Source: Isoetes taiwanensis
Taxonomy: Eukaryota; Streptophyta; Lycopodiopsida; Isoetales; Isoetaceae
Length of the DNA: 64,000 nt
NCBI GenBank assembly: GCA_021234155.1
Contig: JAJEKV010000554.1
Location: forward strand, 1-64,000
Direction of reading: 5' to 3'
This document shows, piece after piece, positions 36,753 through 48,435 of the stretch; position 1 is the stretch's first letter; each line of letters begins with the position of its first letter. Position numbers and translations under genes: made by a program. A model generated the notes under the pieces. It saw only the letters and a list, made by a program, of their open reading frames with translations. It had not been told where the DNA came from and did no database searches.

Positions 36753-39700
36753 TTTATAATTGCCGCAACGTTTACAAACTTTACCAGAAGAAGCACCTAC
36801 ATTTAGTGCAAAGCTTTAAGGCAAGCCTAAAATTAGGGTAGCATAGAGATATGGCACAATACTTTTGGCAGAGATAAAATGTAAATAATGTCTCATTCCC
36901 ACTCTTACAGAGCACCAAAAGAGCAACTATGGGATGCTTGCCATTCGAGCCTGAGTATTTCAGGAGGGTTTTTAAAGTCCATCTAAGTAGGTCACACACA
37001 TAGCTAAAACTGATACAACCACATTAATTATGGCTAGGCAGAGATGCGAAGACAAAGATAATAAATCGAGAAGGAGAGGCATAGCACTTGCCTTTTTAAG
37101 TTTTTATTCTTACCATGGTACATAGAACCAAATCCGTTGAAACTCGTTTCCTAGATCGTTGCCACCATGATTAAAATACTAAGGATTGTTAGTCTTCTAC
37201 ATGGAAAATTAGTGCATCTTTGTTTGGCAAAATAAGCAAGTATTGGAACTATTGGAAATGTTCTATTTAAGATATCATAAAGCTATGGGATGCCTAACGA
37301 TAGTTCAACATTTTACGTAGCTTCTGACTACAATTAACCAAAGCCTCCAAGTAGCGCGACCATGGCATTCAATCTTAAGGACGATCACCTTCTAATCATG
37401 CATCTATAGTCATGGTTTTAAGATCTGGACTGTGGTTTATTGCCATGGCAGTGGTGACATCATGCAGATATAGTTTTGCTAGTAGTGTATGCAAGTCTTG
37501 CCATGCCATTCATATCTTCGCATGGGCTGCTTAACTTACTAAAAGTCAATTTCTTTGTATACCTGAACATGAATTGAATAATAGAAAAATGCTTACTTTC
37601 TTCCAAATGATTTTTGCCAGGCCTTTGTTTAATACTCAAAGCCCTATGTGTATGTTAATGAAGCATCTGAAATGTCACAAATCTGGTTGTAGAAGACTCA
37701 TGAATTGTAAAAGGTTGCTATGTGATTGCACTGTCTATATTGGTGCAAATTTCCTTCATGGTCATAATGTATTTCACACCTACAATAAGGCTGCTTTGAA
37801 TTTGGAATTTGATCTATAAAACAATGCTTACTATGGAAAACCGAAGATAAAAACCATTGCTTGAGTTTTCTACTTCATTTACATAAATTTAAAAGGTCGA
37901 GAGATATTTATCTCATATACAAGAACCAAATGCCAATCAAAGTAATGCACTAGTAATAGTGACATCATATGAAATCAGTCCTAGCATTTTAGGCGTAAAT
38001 TCTGATCATTCTAGTCTACAAAATCACATTCCAATATATTATTCCATCAAGTAATATCAAGTAATGTTTCAGCCTCTCCCGCAATCCCACATTTACCATA
38101 CAACAACATACAACCACAGCATACAACAATATAGATAGGCTTAAAAAAATAATATATGTTTTAATGCAAATAATACGGTTGAAGTTGTTGCAGATTGTCT
38201 TAGGCCCGACTCCAACTTGCTTTACTTAAAATCCAATCTTAGAGTCATTTGCAAAGAGAGGATCTATCTACTTTGTTAATTTGGGATTTTCAGGTTTGGC
38301 CAAAAACTTTTTTGGAATTTATTTGAGCATGATTTTCTAACATTTTAGACGTTTTGGACTGCCGGCAAATATTTTCGGCTTCCAAAAATCGGGATTTTTT
38401 TCTTTTAAGATTTTTTTCCCTTTCCAGAAATCGGGCATTCTTGGGCTAGCCGATCATCCTGTGTATTTCCATGTGGTGGTTTAGGCATGCATGTCGGCCA
38501 TCAGTCTGCAGCAGGTAGGAATTTTGCTCTTCCAAAGAAAGAAATTTTTTTGGCAATACAGAAATGGGTTGCTGAGTTGTGGTGTGTCGTGCATGTTGAT
38601 CTGAACTCGATTAAATGGGGATGCGGATGGATGTATCGATGTAAATCGGTCTGGCATACATGGATTTTTTTTTTATGGATATGTGCGGCAAAGTTCGGGT
38701 CCTCTGGCCAACCAGGTAGATCGTTGGCCTTCTGTAAGCACATGTTTTCAAGAATTTATTCTTTATATCTTTCTTAAGCTTTGGGATTCGTCCTTAAGGG
38801 ACTTAAGGGATTGAACATCAGGTAAGCTTTTGCTACGTCGTTTAAGATTCGATTCACGAGACCCGGCTATGGCGGTCAAGTATCTAGATGCTTCTTCGGT
38901 TGCATGAAAAGTTTCAGATCTCTCTGTCATGGTCGAATTTGTTGTTTGCTTTATCATGTTTCTTAATTTTTGCAAGGCTCAATGCATAAAACGATGTTTT
39001 TCTAATGAAGTGCTTTGTGACAAATGGATTACCATGCCTCATTTCTCTTCGTTTTCATTTTTGGACAGAAAGCAAAACATTTCTAATGAACAGGATTACA
39101 TATTCAAGCTCTTGGTTACTCATGTTAAGCAATCCAAGATATGTATCTATATGATGTTTCATTTCATTGTCCTGCTCTTTGATGAAATCATGTTTTTCTT
39201 AGTTCATTTTTGTTCAGGATGCAATTCGTATTTGATTTCATATTTCATGATCACCTGTGAAATTTTAGAGTGGTTAGAACATCTATTGCTTTTCTATATA
39301 ACATGCAAATACATTGTCCTGATTCACTATGATAGCATGTTACTAGGCTTTTTCAATTGACTTGATAGGATCATATTTGTTTTTGTGTAGAAATTTCTCA
39401 TCTACTCTGATGCAGCCATCAGCAAATTAAGGGGATTACCACCATCAAGTATCTTTGCAAATACCATGGAGTATCGTGTAATGGTCTCAGTGATGAGGAT
39501 TTCACTGGCCTTTGTAGTCTATTAGGGTTTGATAGACTTCTCTTTGCATTCTTTATCTAGCTGAATACCCTGTTGTCTCGCCATTGGCCATGCTAAATAC
39601 CCTGTTGTCTGCCCTAATCCTTCATTCTCAAATGTTGGGCACATAGAAAGCCATAAATTCATGGTCAAACAGTTCACCACTAAATCTGCATTTTATTTTT

Positions 39701-40530
39701 GAGGTAGATCATGCATTAAGATGTTATTCCTTTGCACATAGATGTGCTTCCCTCTTTTAAAACAGCTTTTTCAGTTTTGAAGCCTCCTCTTCATCATTTT
39801 CTACTATCCCCAAATTTACCACTTGCTATCTATCCATGCAGGGGCATCTAATTCTAAAGGATTGAAAGTGGGTCACCTTCTTATCTACTCAGCCATGACT
39901 GTTTTAGAAGATAAGTCTGGCCAGATAGTTTTAAACGAGGTATGTGGCTGATGCATGCTTGAAGTAGGATGGTCATAGGCCTTTTTGTGTATAGTAACAG
40001 CGGCAATACCAGTTTGATGTTATCCTTGATGTTAAGTTTTGCACAGTGGTGACTCAGAACATGCCTACGGTAATGCATCATAGGTCTGATCATTATTTGC
40101 TAATGCAGGCTAGGTAAAGTGCAAGTTTGAAGACACAAAACCCTTGCTAAGTTCCTTGGAAGTTTGTCAAATGATCGGATTACGCCCGAAGCATACTAAC
40201 ACCTCTTCAACTGAAATTTCTCAAGAATTGGCATTTCTGCAGATTGTGATAGTGACCTTTTATGACAGATAACAAAAAAACAATTTTTTGTCAACTTAGA
40301 AAGTATTAAACGAGTTTTTTTTTTCCCGTCCTTCCTTTCATCACCCTTTGGTTTCTTGCAGGGAAGGACATGACATGTTTAAATATCTATGGCTACAATG
40401 TCTACCCACATGCCTAGAAGCACAGTCTATGAAGATCCATAGTTAACTCAAACATCTTCATCTCCCAAGTAAGCTAAGTTTATTTCATGATTTTGCAAGA
40501 GGAGAACTCTAATCTTTGGACCGATTCATA
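36753..40530. other. AT-rich stretch without a recognised gene
   Basis: Open frames here are short and without recognisable motifs; the longest is 143 codons at 38,929-39,360 and is dominated by Phe, Ile and Tyr as expected of AT-rich noncoding DNA. Between 38,270 and 38,430 there is a T-rich block with TCCAAAAATCGGGATTTTT that loosely mirrors the reverse complement of 4,510-4,620. Some stretches between 39,390 and 40,250 look exon-like, such as a piece reading LRGLPPSSIFANTMEYR near 39,425, but I cannot assign them. They might be upstream exons of the fragment at 40,541. Confidence 0.4.
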
Positions 40531-40540
40531 TCTATTGCAG

Positions 40541-41214
40541 TTAGCAAGATCTATAGCAGATGATAACTATGTCCATGAGATAATAAGAATGTGTAAGTTC
40601 CTTACCCAAATATGGCTCTGGCATTAAAAGTTACAAATATACACCATCATTTCTTTTGAATTATTGCATCAAGTTATCTACAGCTAGGGGTTCATGGTTT
40701 TCCTTTGCTGCCTGTTTTACCATTCTAGAGACTCATCTATTGCAAATGCTGATATCTGAATTCAATCCACTTGAATGGTGGATGGGCCTCTTCCTCATAC
40801 TAGAGTTAGATACGTAATAGAATAAGATAAGCGATAATAATTGCTATTCTTCATTGTTGCTTTTCTCATCTTTGATTTCATAGACTGAAAAGTTAACAAT
40901 CTGCAAACTTGCCAGGGTCATTGCTGCGCTTATAAATCAAGTGGAGACATGCATAAAAGGAGAGAAGCTCTTTCAAAAATTCAGGATGAGTGCCCTCTAC
41001 ATTACAGGTTCATTTTGTAGACTTGATTAACATCTTGGTAAACATTGGAAACCAATTTATGCTATTAGAAAATCAAGAGCTTAAAATCCTGATATTGTGA
41101 TATTGGGAAAAGATGCAACTTGAGGAGGACCGTCAGAGGGCTGTCATACTGCTTCAGGACCTGTTTGAGGTTATTACTCATGATATGATGGAAGATGAAG
41201 CAAGACACAGTTTA
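40541..41214 (+). pseudogene. Callose synthase (GSL) exon fragments
   Basis: Three exons match the cytosolic segment of plant callose synthases, the plasma-membrane enzymes that make beta-1,3-glucan. The first (40,541-40,592) reads ARSIADDNYVHEIIRMC and ends at GTAAGT. The second (40,916-41,007), after a CCAG acceptor, reads VIAALINQVETCIKGEKLFQ then KFRMSAL, the 'FRMAxL' landmark. The third (about 41,107-41,214) reads EEDRQRAVILLQDLFEVITH then DMMEDEAR, clearly the 'VVLLLQDMLEVVTRDMM' motif, and ends at a TAA. Introns are retained. No transmembrane or catalytic glycosyltransferase part is present, so this is a small fragment. It lies about 0.9 kb upstream of a Helitron 3' end in the same orientation and may be captured DNA inside that element. 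Confidence 0.75.
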
Positions 41215-42069
41215 TAATGCATGCCTGCTATCTCGGTGATCAGGTTATGGTTGGATATAAACTTATAGCTCCCATTTCAATTTATTTTGCAGGAAAGAAT
41301 TTGAATTGATTGCAGAGTCAAGATCTCAACTTTTCGCAAAAATAGAAAATAACACTGCTTATGGCAGCATAAAAAATGCCTCGTTATTAGGATGTACACA
41401 ATACTGTATCAGATCTAACAACAATGCATAGAACAAATTACACGTGCATTTTTATAAATTTAGCTATTCATACACAAAATAGAACTGAATAATTTGTTGC
41501 AACGATTAAAACAATGTCTACAAAATTGATTGATCAAATGTGCATTAATGTTCGCATGACAAAACAAGGCTCCAATATTGGCATCCTTACCCACGTAGGC
41601 ATTAAATTGTTGTCATTTCACATGCATGCCTCTGCCCCAAACAAAATTGTTGTCATTTCACATGCACAAAAATGCCTCTGCCCCAAACAACCTTAGTTCC
41701 TAAAGCCCCAATGCTGGGCACCCACTTATTTATCGGCCTTTTACAAATCCTAAAATGTAATAAAAAGCTTTAGGCACGATCTTTCTTCCTCTATATTTTA
41801 TGGTATTTACCTATTAAAACTTCACATCATGTACATCTTTGATTGATCGAATTAATACCAATGAAAATCATGTCCTTCGTCATCCACAAATTGCTAGAGA
41901 CTTCAACATGGCCCAGACAAGAAAACACGAGTATTTTAGAACGCATTGAAAATGCTACATTCTTATATATAAAACATATGTGGCAAGAATGCAAATTTCC
42001 TGCTCCATATTGCTCCTACGATCTTCAAATGCATATTTTCATGCTCCAAATCTTCTTTTATTACTAAAG

Positions 42070-42121
42070 AACTGCCTTTCAAATTGTTACTATGCCCGGC
42101 AATGCCGGGCACTATAACTAG
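42070..42121 (+). mobile_element. Helitron 3' terminus 1
   Basis: The hairpin GCCCGGCAATGCCGGGC (42,094-42,110; 7-base stem, 3-base loop) is followed 7 bases later by CTAG (42,118-42,121) and then a T. This is the standard 3' end of a Helitron, a rolling-circle transposon that ends in CTRR and inserts between A and T without duplicating its target. The last 52 bases match the second terminus at 46,689-46,740 at 47 positions. The 5' end (A/TC) is not located. No Rep/helicase coding sequence was recognised, so the element is probably non-autonomous. Confidence 0.85.
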
Positions 42122-42678
42122 TATATGATGGATTTTGTTTTTTCTGAAAGAGGGGACAACAGGGGTGGCCTGGATTATCACATTCTTGTGATTGGAGGCA
42201 TAGTGAAAGAACCACCCATGAACATTGTTCATATTGCAGTTGAGATAGCACCCATTGCTAAGGTATTTGATCCTTTACTTTCTTGAGTCACATATTGCTT
42301 TCACTCTGTCATATTAGGTATCCTCCGTTAGTTCCATTCTGCTTGTTATGTTATATGGAAAGGATGCTACTAAGAGTAATGTTGTTCGTTGGGTTCCCGT
42401 GGACGTAAAAATTCTTATCTTATCTTATCTTATCTTACATTTTTGGTTGAATCAGTGGATGGAGGTGTGCATTTCTTTCTGCATGCCAATTTCTTTCCAT
42501 TTGATCTGTCTTCATTATAAGAATAAATTTTGTTTTCGGCTTAAAGACTGAATTTATTAAGTTTTAACAGGTTGGAGGACTTGGGGATGTGGTCACAAGC
42601 CTTTCACAAGCAGTGCAGGAATTGGGGCATAACGTGGAAGCTATAGTATCAAAATACGACTGCTTAAAGTACAATTAC
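42122..42678 (+). pseudogene. SS3: Starch synthase III, two exons of the catalytic-domain start
   Basis: Exon A (42,122-42,262) reads YMMDFVFSERGDNRGGLDYH and ends EPPMNIVHIAVEIAPIAK at a GTATTT donor. Exon B (42,571-42,678) follows a TTAACAG acceptor with VGGLGDVVTSLSQAVQELGH and ends KYDCLKYNY at GTAAGG. This is the GT5 N-terminus of plastid starch synthase III; KVGGLGDVV is the ADP-glucose-binding KxGGL motif, here split by a conserved intron. The sequence is well kept, with no stop in either exon, but no further exon appears to the right before 44.5 kb. The first codon (TAT) begins exactly at the Helitron junction, so the exon is cut by the insertion and its upstream half should lie beyond the Helitron's 5' end. 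Confidence 0.85.
42414..42437. repeat. (CTTAT)n microsatellite
   Basis: Nearly five pentamer copies lie in the intron between the two starch synthase III exons. Confidence 0.9.
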
Positions 42679-44575
42679 GTAAGGATTTGCATATACACAT
42701 GATTTAAATTTCATTAGTCAACAACAGTTGGTTGCTGTGTCTGAGGGATAAATATTACAGCTGTTTGAGTCAAACATGAGGCAAGTTCAATGTATGCTGG
42801 CCGTGGTTTAACAGCACAATTTATACTAGATACAATTACAATTAACAAGAGGTATATGTTCCTCTGTTGGCTTTTAAACCACACCATCTAACGTTGTTTG
42901 TATTGCCAATTGAGACCATCAGATGAATGAGATGACATCAAGTTCATTCAATGTGATTCAAAGGCACTTCTCCACAAAATCCGCCATCCTCTTATTTGAG
43001 ATATGATAACATTATGTCTCTCTTCCTGTACATCATTATTTGATCCACATTCTATTATAAAGTAATGCTTCAGTCCATAATGCATAGGAAGATCAGAAAT
43101 ATGTGTATGATTAAGGTTGAGAAAGGTTATTATAAATGTTTTTTATTGAAAAGTAAGATACATTGCAGTAAAGGTCTATGGCATATGGCTCCCAAGAGAA
43201 TGCGTCAGGTTAAATTGCATGCGAGAAGTCATCCAGTGTTGGTTGCACAGTGGGCTAGCATGTTTTAGCTGAAATGTTGGGTGTTTAGAGGTCTCTCCAT
43301 GACTTAGATGTAAAAGATGTATTTGGCAATAGTATTTGTTTTTTATATCACATGTTTATCATTATTCTGGAAAATATGGAAATGGAGTTTTCCAAGGTTA
43401 GATCCATTTAGTTCTATTTTGTAGGTTCATAATTGTGATCATTTCAGCTTAGTATCAAACCTTATTTAAGAAGAGTTGGACAAAAGGAATGTTCGTCGCG
43501 GCTATAAACTTATTACATTGCAATGCAACATTATTAGACAACTTATGTAATACAACATTACAAAACATTCTTTATAGTGATGCCTCATTTGGTAGTGTAT
43601 ATGTAGTGATATATTTCAAGATGTTGTGAACATCTTATCATATTGCAATATAGCATTGTAAAACAATCTATATAGTGATGCCTCAAATTGTATTGCATCA
43701 CCCAACTTACAAATACAACATTGCAAAACAATCTTTATAGTGTATATGTAGTGATATGTCTCAAGTTGTTGTGAACATCTTATCAGATTGCAATATAGCA
43801 TTATAAAACAATCTATATAGTGATAGTGATGCCTCAAATTGTAGTGTATCACCCAACCTCTTAGCATATGGAATCCCAAAGCATTTTGCCACTTAAGTAA
43901 TATTTACTACTTAAATAACTTGGCCATCTAACCAACAAAATACACTTTGAAAGCATCTAGATGACAGTATCCCATCTCATGGAGCATTGACTTGAAGTTA
44001 GAGCTCTCTACATATAGCCAAACCTCCTTGCACAATCTTTATATCATCTTTATATGGTAATTCCAACTTGAACAACATCATACTTCATTGTCTAGCATCT
44101 CCTACTCCATCCAACCAAATGCTTCACATTAACTTCTTTTTGTATTTATGCCCCCAACCTCCCCCTCCCCCCACCCCCAAAAAAAAAAAAAACAAAAACC
44201 CAATCCTAAAACTTCCTTTGCAAGTCATTAACTCTAAGTATTTCTTAACAAATTATATATGTAGATGTTGAGCCATAGATGATGTATTAGTGAGATGGTT
44301 AGTATCCATGTATAATATTAATGATTCGATATGGACTTCATTTCTAACTACAAAGGATCTCGCAAATACTTCTCTGACTACAAATATACCTAATTGAAGG
44401 CTAAATGATATGAAATATATGACCACGTCGATGGCATATTAAAGATTTGTTGTCACAAGTTGGCCTTAATATGTAGATTTGGTGTGATTGCTAGGCACAT
44501 GTTAGGTGCAGAGTTTCGTGGTGGAAAATGTTTGACAATAAGAACTTCTTATGATTGATATTGTTGGCCATGTAT
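42679..44575. other. AT-rich DNA with a tandem repeat, no gene recognised
   Basis: Probably former intron of the starch synthase III gene plus later insertions. A diverged tandem repeat of about 165 bases occupies 43,546-43,870, built on AACA.T.CAAAACA.TCTTTATAGTG, GTGATAT.T..CAAG.TGTTGTGAACATCTTATCA and GATGCCTCAAATTGTA. A C-rich then A-rich tract lies at 44,150-44,194. Confidence 0.6.
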
Positions 44576-44579
44576 GTTT

Positions 44580-46515
44580 TGTAACTTTACCCCTCAAATG
44601 GGCGTGGGGCAGCCGCTTGTGCCGGTCCTCACTACCCTCGCTCAACAGCATTGCGGGAAGGTCTCCCCGACAATGGACCACAAGCGTGGTTGTTCCCATT
44701 CACAAAGGCGACCCACAATCGCCCGTACCAATTACCGGACGATCATGGTCGGGATTCAAGATTTGCCAAACTCTTGGCTCAGGCATTCTCGAAAGCGGCA
44801 GTTGACCTACGGCGAGGCGGCCGGATGTGCGAGCCCTCACACATGCGGGCTTTAGACCCCGCCACTCCAACGATTGACCATATCTTTACAACTGCAATCG
44901 ATTGAAGGCGGAAGGAATCATCATTAGGACTTGTATTCTTCGCTTTGTGGACCGCGAAGGCTTTTGATACCGTTCCCGGGGAAAAGCCGCGTGGACTAGA
45001 TCGGCGTCAACTGGGGCTTCACGCTCGCGCGTAATGCCATATACAGGTTGTATGAGAGTTGTTTTGGCGGGGATGCACCGACGGGCCAAGCATTCACCGG
45101 TAGTATCGGGTCCCCAGGTTGCCCCCCTCGCCAACACTTTTTGGCCTCTACATTGATCGCTTAGAGCCCCGGGCTTCCGGAGCATGGGGATGGCATACGG
45201 CTTTTGCACTGTGTCATCCGCCACTCATCTATGCGACGATGTTGGCCCGCTGCCCACACCCCATAAGCTATGCAAATCTCACCGGATGCCCTAGACACAT
45301 TTTGTCGCTACGACATGCGCGTGAATCCGCCAAGACCGTGGTGGTTCGTGATATCCTCTTCACGCCACCCCATGCCTCCCGTGACTCACATATCGGGGAC
45401 CGCGGACGCCACGCCCACCTACAAGTACCTAGGGGTGGAGTTCCCTCGCCTGGCGGAGGGCGCCTATCCGCTTCGCGTGTGACAAGGCCGAAAGTGCTTT
45501 ATGCCATGCAGAACAACAAATACCAAAAGCAGAGCTCTATGATTGGGGCCATCACCACGCCCGTTCGAACCGGTCGAGCCCTGTCCTTCAGACGGGTCGA
45601 GGTTTCGCCTCTTTGGCGACTGAATGACTTGGAGCAAAAGTGATAGGCATTTTGGCACACGCACTTGGGGTGAAACCTTCATCCCCCTATCGATTTCGCT
45701 GCATGGATTCTTACGCTACCGGCAGCCCTGATAGACACATCGCTCATTTTCCTAAAGTGGTTACTATGGGTGATGCTCGGCTCCCCGCACCGCTTATCTT
45801 GTGGCAATGGGTCCGCAGCGGCTTAGGGCTGTTGGAGGGGTAAGAGAGATCGGTTGGTTCGCGGATGGAACGTGGAGCACGTATGGTGGACACAACGGCC
45901 GATCGTGGTCCCTTGGGGGAGTACCTAGACGCTTTGTTTCCTTGGCAAGCTCGGGACCCCGGCAGCTCTAGAGCATGTCAAAATGGCCCATTACAAGGAG
46001 CACATCAACCCCGTGTTAGCACGGGGCCCACAACTTTACTGCGCTCCTACCGCCCCAAAAAGCGCCACTCATTGCCTCCATTCGCACAGTGCCCACCATC
46101 TTCGTGATCGAGATGGGCGGTGGATTGGGAGCCCTGGCCAGATGCATCCCCGGGCCGTCAAACGGGTGCCATTGAGGATGAGTCTCACACTTTCAGAAGC
46201 TGGGTGCTCACCGATCCGGCCGACGCCCCCTTAGTACCTACCGCATTTTTGCCCTTACATTTGCCGATGAACACACCGCCAAGACGTGCCCGGGTCGCAT
46301 ATTGTGAGGTATCGGACTCGCGAGGTCACCTTTGCTCCCCGGGTCGCCGCCCGATTAGGCACTACAAAGTGCTGCATGATCAGATATATTTGGGTATTTC
46401 TCGATTTTATATGTTAGATAGTTTGTCGCCAGGCTGATTGTCGCCACGGTTTTTCCTTCAAAACCCTTCTGTGGGGGTTTTTAATCCGGGCAAGAATCCG
46501 CTTGCTGTTTTTTGT
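44580..46515 (+). mobile_element. 5'-truncated LINE with broken reverse transcriptase
   Basis: GC-rich block in AT-rich surroundings, with pieces of a non-LTR reverse transcriptase in successive frames. In order these are TTSVVVPIHKGD (about 44,690), STIDHIFT-like ATPTIDHIFTTAID (about 44,866-44,905), AKAFDTVPG (about 44,955-44,982), PPSPTLFGLYIDRLEP (about 45,119-45,170), a disrupted active-site region (LIYATM where YADD is expected, about 45,228), CRYDMRVNPP (about 45,304-45,333), YKYLGVEF (about 45,421-45,444), and a C-terminal HHLRDRDGRW (about 46,097-46,126). No endonuclease domain is found, so the copy is 5'-truncated near 44,580. Many frameshifts make it inactive. The tail region with GGTTTTTCCT...GGGTTTTTAATCC (46,458-46,487) resembles 36,497-36,540. 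A TTCC microsatellite lies at 46,564-46,582. Confidence 0.8.
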
Positions 46516-46688
46516 ATTGGGTCCCATAGACCGATTGGTCTCCTCGCGGACGACATAAAAGTACCTTCCTTCCTTCCTTCCCTCAACACGTAACATTCTT
46601 GCTAAGCCCCGCAACGCCAATAGTTGTAGTGGAAATGCGGAAATTGTTGTATATGAAATACATGGCAACACGTTCTTGAGCATTAAAC

Positions 46689-46740
46689 AACTACCTTTCA
46701 AATTGTCACTAGGCCCGGCAACGCCGGGCACCATAACTAG
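46689..46740 (+). mobile_element. Helitron 3' terminus 2
   Basis: The hairpin GCCCGGCAACGCCGGGC (46,713-46,729) lies 7 bases before CTAG (46,737-46,740), followed by T. It belongs to the same family as the terminus at 42,121. The element's 5' end is unknown, so the LINE at 44.6-46.5 kb may be inside it. Confidence 0.82.
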
Positions 46741-48285
46741 TTGCAATAAAGATGTACTTCATACATAAAACTTCAACATTCTTCATTTATATTATGGTGA
46801 AGGCCATCTTAGTAGAGCCTTTCATACATTATATGCACTTTCCTTATGATCACACACAACCATCATTGAAACAACTTGTTATCTTCTGCAATTGAAAAAA
46901 AGGGCAGGTGTGACATATGGTTGTTTATGGTTTTGGCATATATAAGTATGTCGAAATCGTACATTGACGATGTCCGAAAATAGAGTTTAAGGTTTTGGGT
47001 TGCCCGTAGGGGGGGAACCCTTTGTTTTGGGGGGGGGGGATTCACTTATAGAAGGCCTTGATTTGATTTGTATATGATATTATATAGAATATTCTAAATA
47101 TATAGCTACGATTATTTGGGATTTATTGAGGGGTTTGTGACACTTAGACGGTAGAGATTTTTTGGCAGATAAATGGAAGGTGGATATGCAATCCGAAATT
47201 TTTTGCTGCGATTAGAGGCAGGAGCAACGACTGGGGCCGAATTGGAAGCACCTTTGGTGGTGAGTACAATGGAACTATGCACGTCAGAACTATGGTACGG
47301 CCATGTTCTCTTGTTCTTTCCAAACACCTCCACGTATTGAAGCCGAGGCCGGAAATTATGAAGGGCTAATGAACCTTGTAAGTGGGTTCCTGTTTAAGTA
47401 GAGCATTTTCTGTCTGTACTGTATAGGGAATTAAGAAATTATGGGATTGGGCATCAGATTTGGTCAAAGAAATGAAGAGAAAGATACCGTGCCAGAAAAA
47501 TGAAGCTTGTGGACAGTTTAATCTGCAGCCATACGCCCACGAAAACTTTGTAAAAATTCGTCCACGTGCCAACAATTTATACACATTTATGCACTATCCA
47601 CATTGCAATTAGGATTATGAACTCTAAACCAGATCAGAGAACGGATGGATCGAATATCTTTTTTGGATTAAACGGGAAAATGGGAAATTTTGGCCCATCT
47701 GAAATGGATTGATGATCGTGCAGTCCCTTTTTGGGGGCATTCATTGTCCCAATTCCTGTCCTAGGATGTTTCCATATATGTTTTATGGGCAACAACCCAA
47801 CATTGCAGGTGATCCTGCAAACCAAATTTCAAGGCAAAATTGCTTACGGTAAAGGTTTAATAAGCCTTAACTACACTGTGGGCATAAGCGGCTATGGCAG
47901 AAAATCAAATGGCGCGGCATATATTGTGTAGAAGAATATCATTTATCTTCGTCCTTAAAAGCTCAAAAATTGATTTACTCAAAAAATATCTGATATACAA
48001 AACTGCTTGAAGCAAGATGATACAAAGGATATATGATTGTTTTGCAAGCATCTAAGAAAGTTCCGACCGCATGTCGAGCCTTTGCTCACAACCTGAGAAA
48101 AAACTACCTTGAGCCCAAGTCGGATGATCCCGCATTAGCAATCATAGATTATCCTAGAGCCTGATCGGTTTCAGTCTAACGGCCATTACTTTGTTCGAGA
48201 GACCTCATAATACAACCTTATTGGAGTATGTTTAGGCATCTCTACCCTCTAATCCATGGGCTCAAGATATATTTTTACATCTTGG
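46741..48285. other. No recognised gene
   Basis: Mixed sequence with short frames on both strands. The plus strand at 47,100-47,940 has several frames that read like protein for 30-70 residues, but I cannot place them. The inverted repeat GGGTTGCCCGTAGGGGG...AACCC lies at 46,997-47,020. Confidence 0.4.
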
Positions 48286-48289
48286 CTCA

Positions 48290-48435
48290 GCATCATCTTC
48301 TCGACAAATGCGGTCGAACTATGATCATTTTGAGATTCGAGATGGACTTCTGTTTCACGATGGACATCTGTATATTCCAGATAGTGCTCCTCGACTTTGG
48401 GTTCTCCAGGCTTGTCATGACTCGCCTATGGCTAG
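48290..48435 (+). mobile_element. Older gypsy element, integrase 5' part (left of insertion)
   Basis: Reads YDHFEIRDGLLFHDGHLYIP, then RLWVLQACHDSPMA, the start of a Ty3/gypsy integrase zinc-binding region (H...H...C..C type). The frame runs to GCTAG at 48,431-48,435, which borders the LTR of the younger element. It resumes at 57,020. Confidence 0.8.

Noticed and set aside
38929-39360. 143-codon open frame rich in hydrophobic residues
   Set aside because: It is dominated by Phe, Ile, Leu and Tyr as expected from T-rich DNA, and has no family signature or supporting context.
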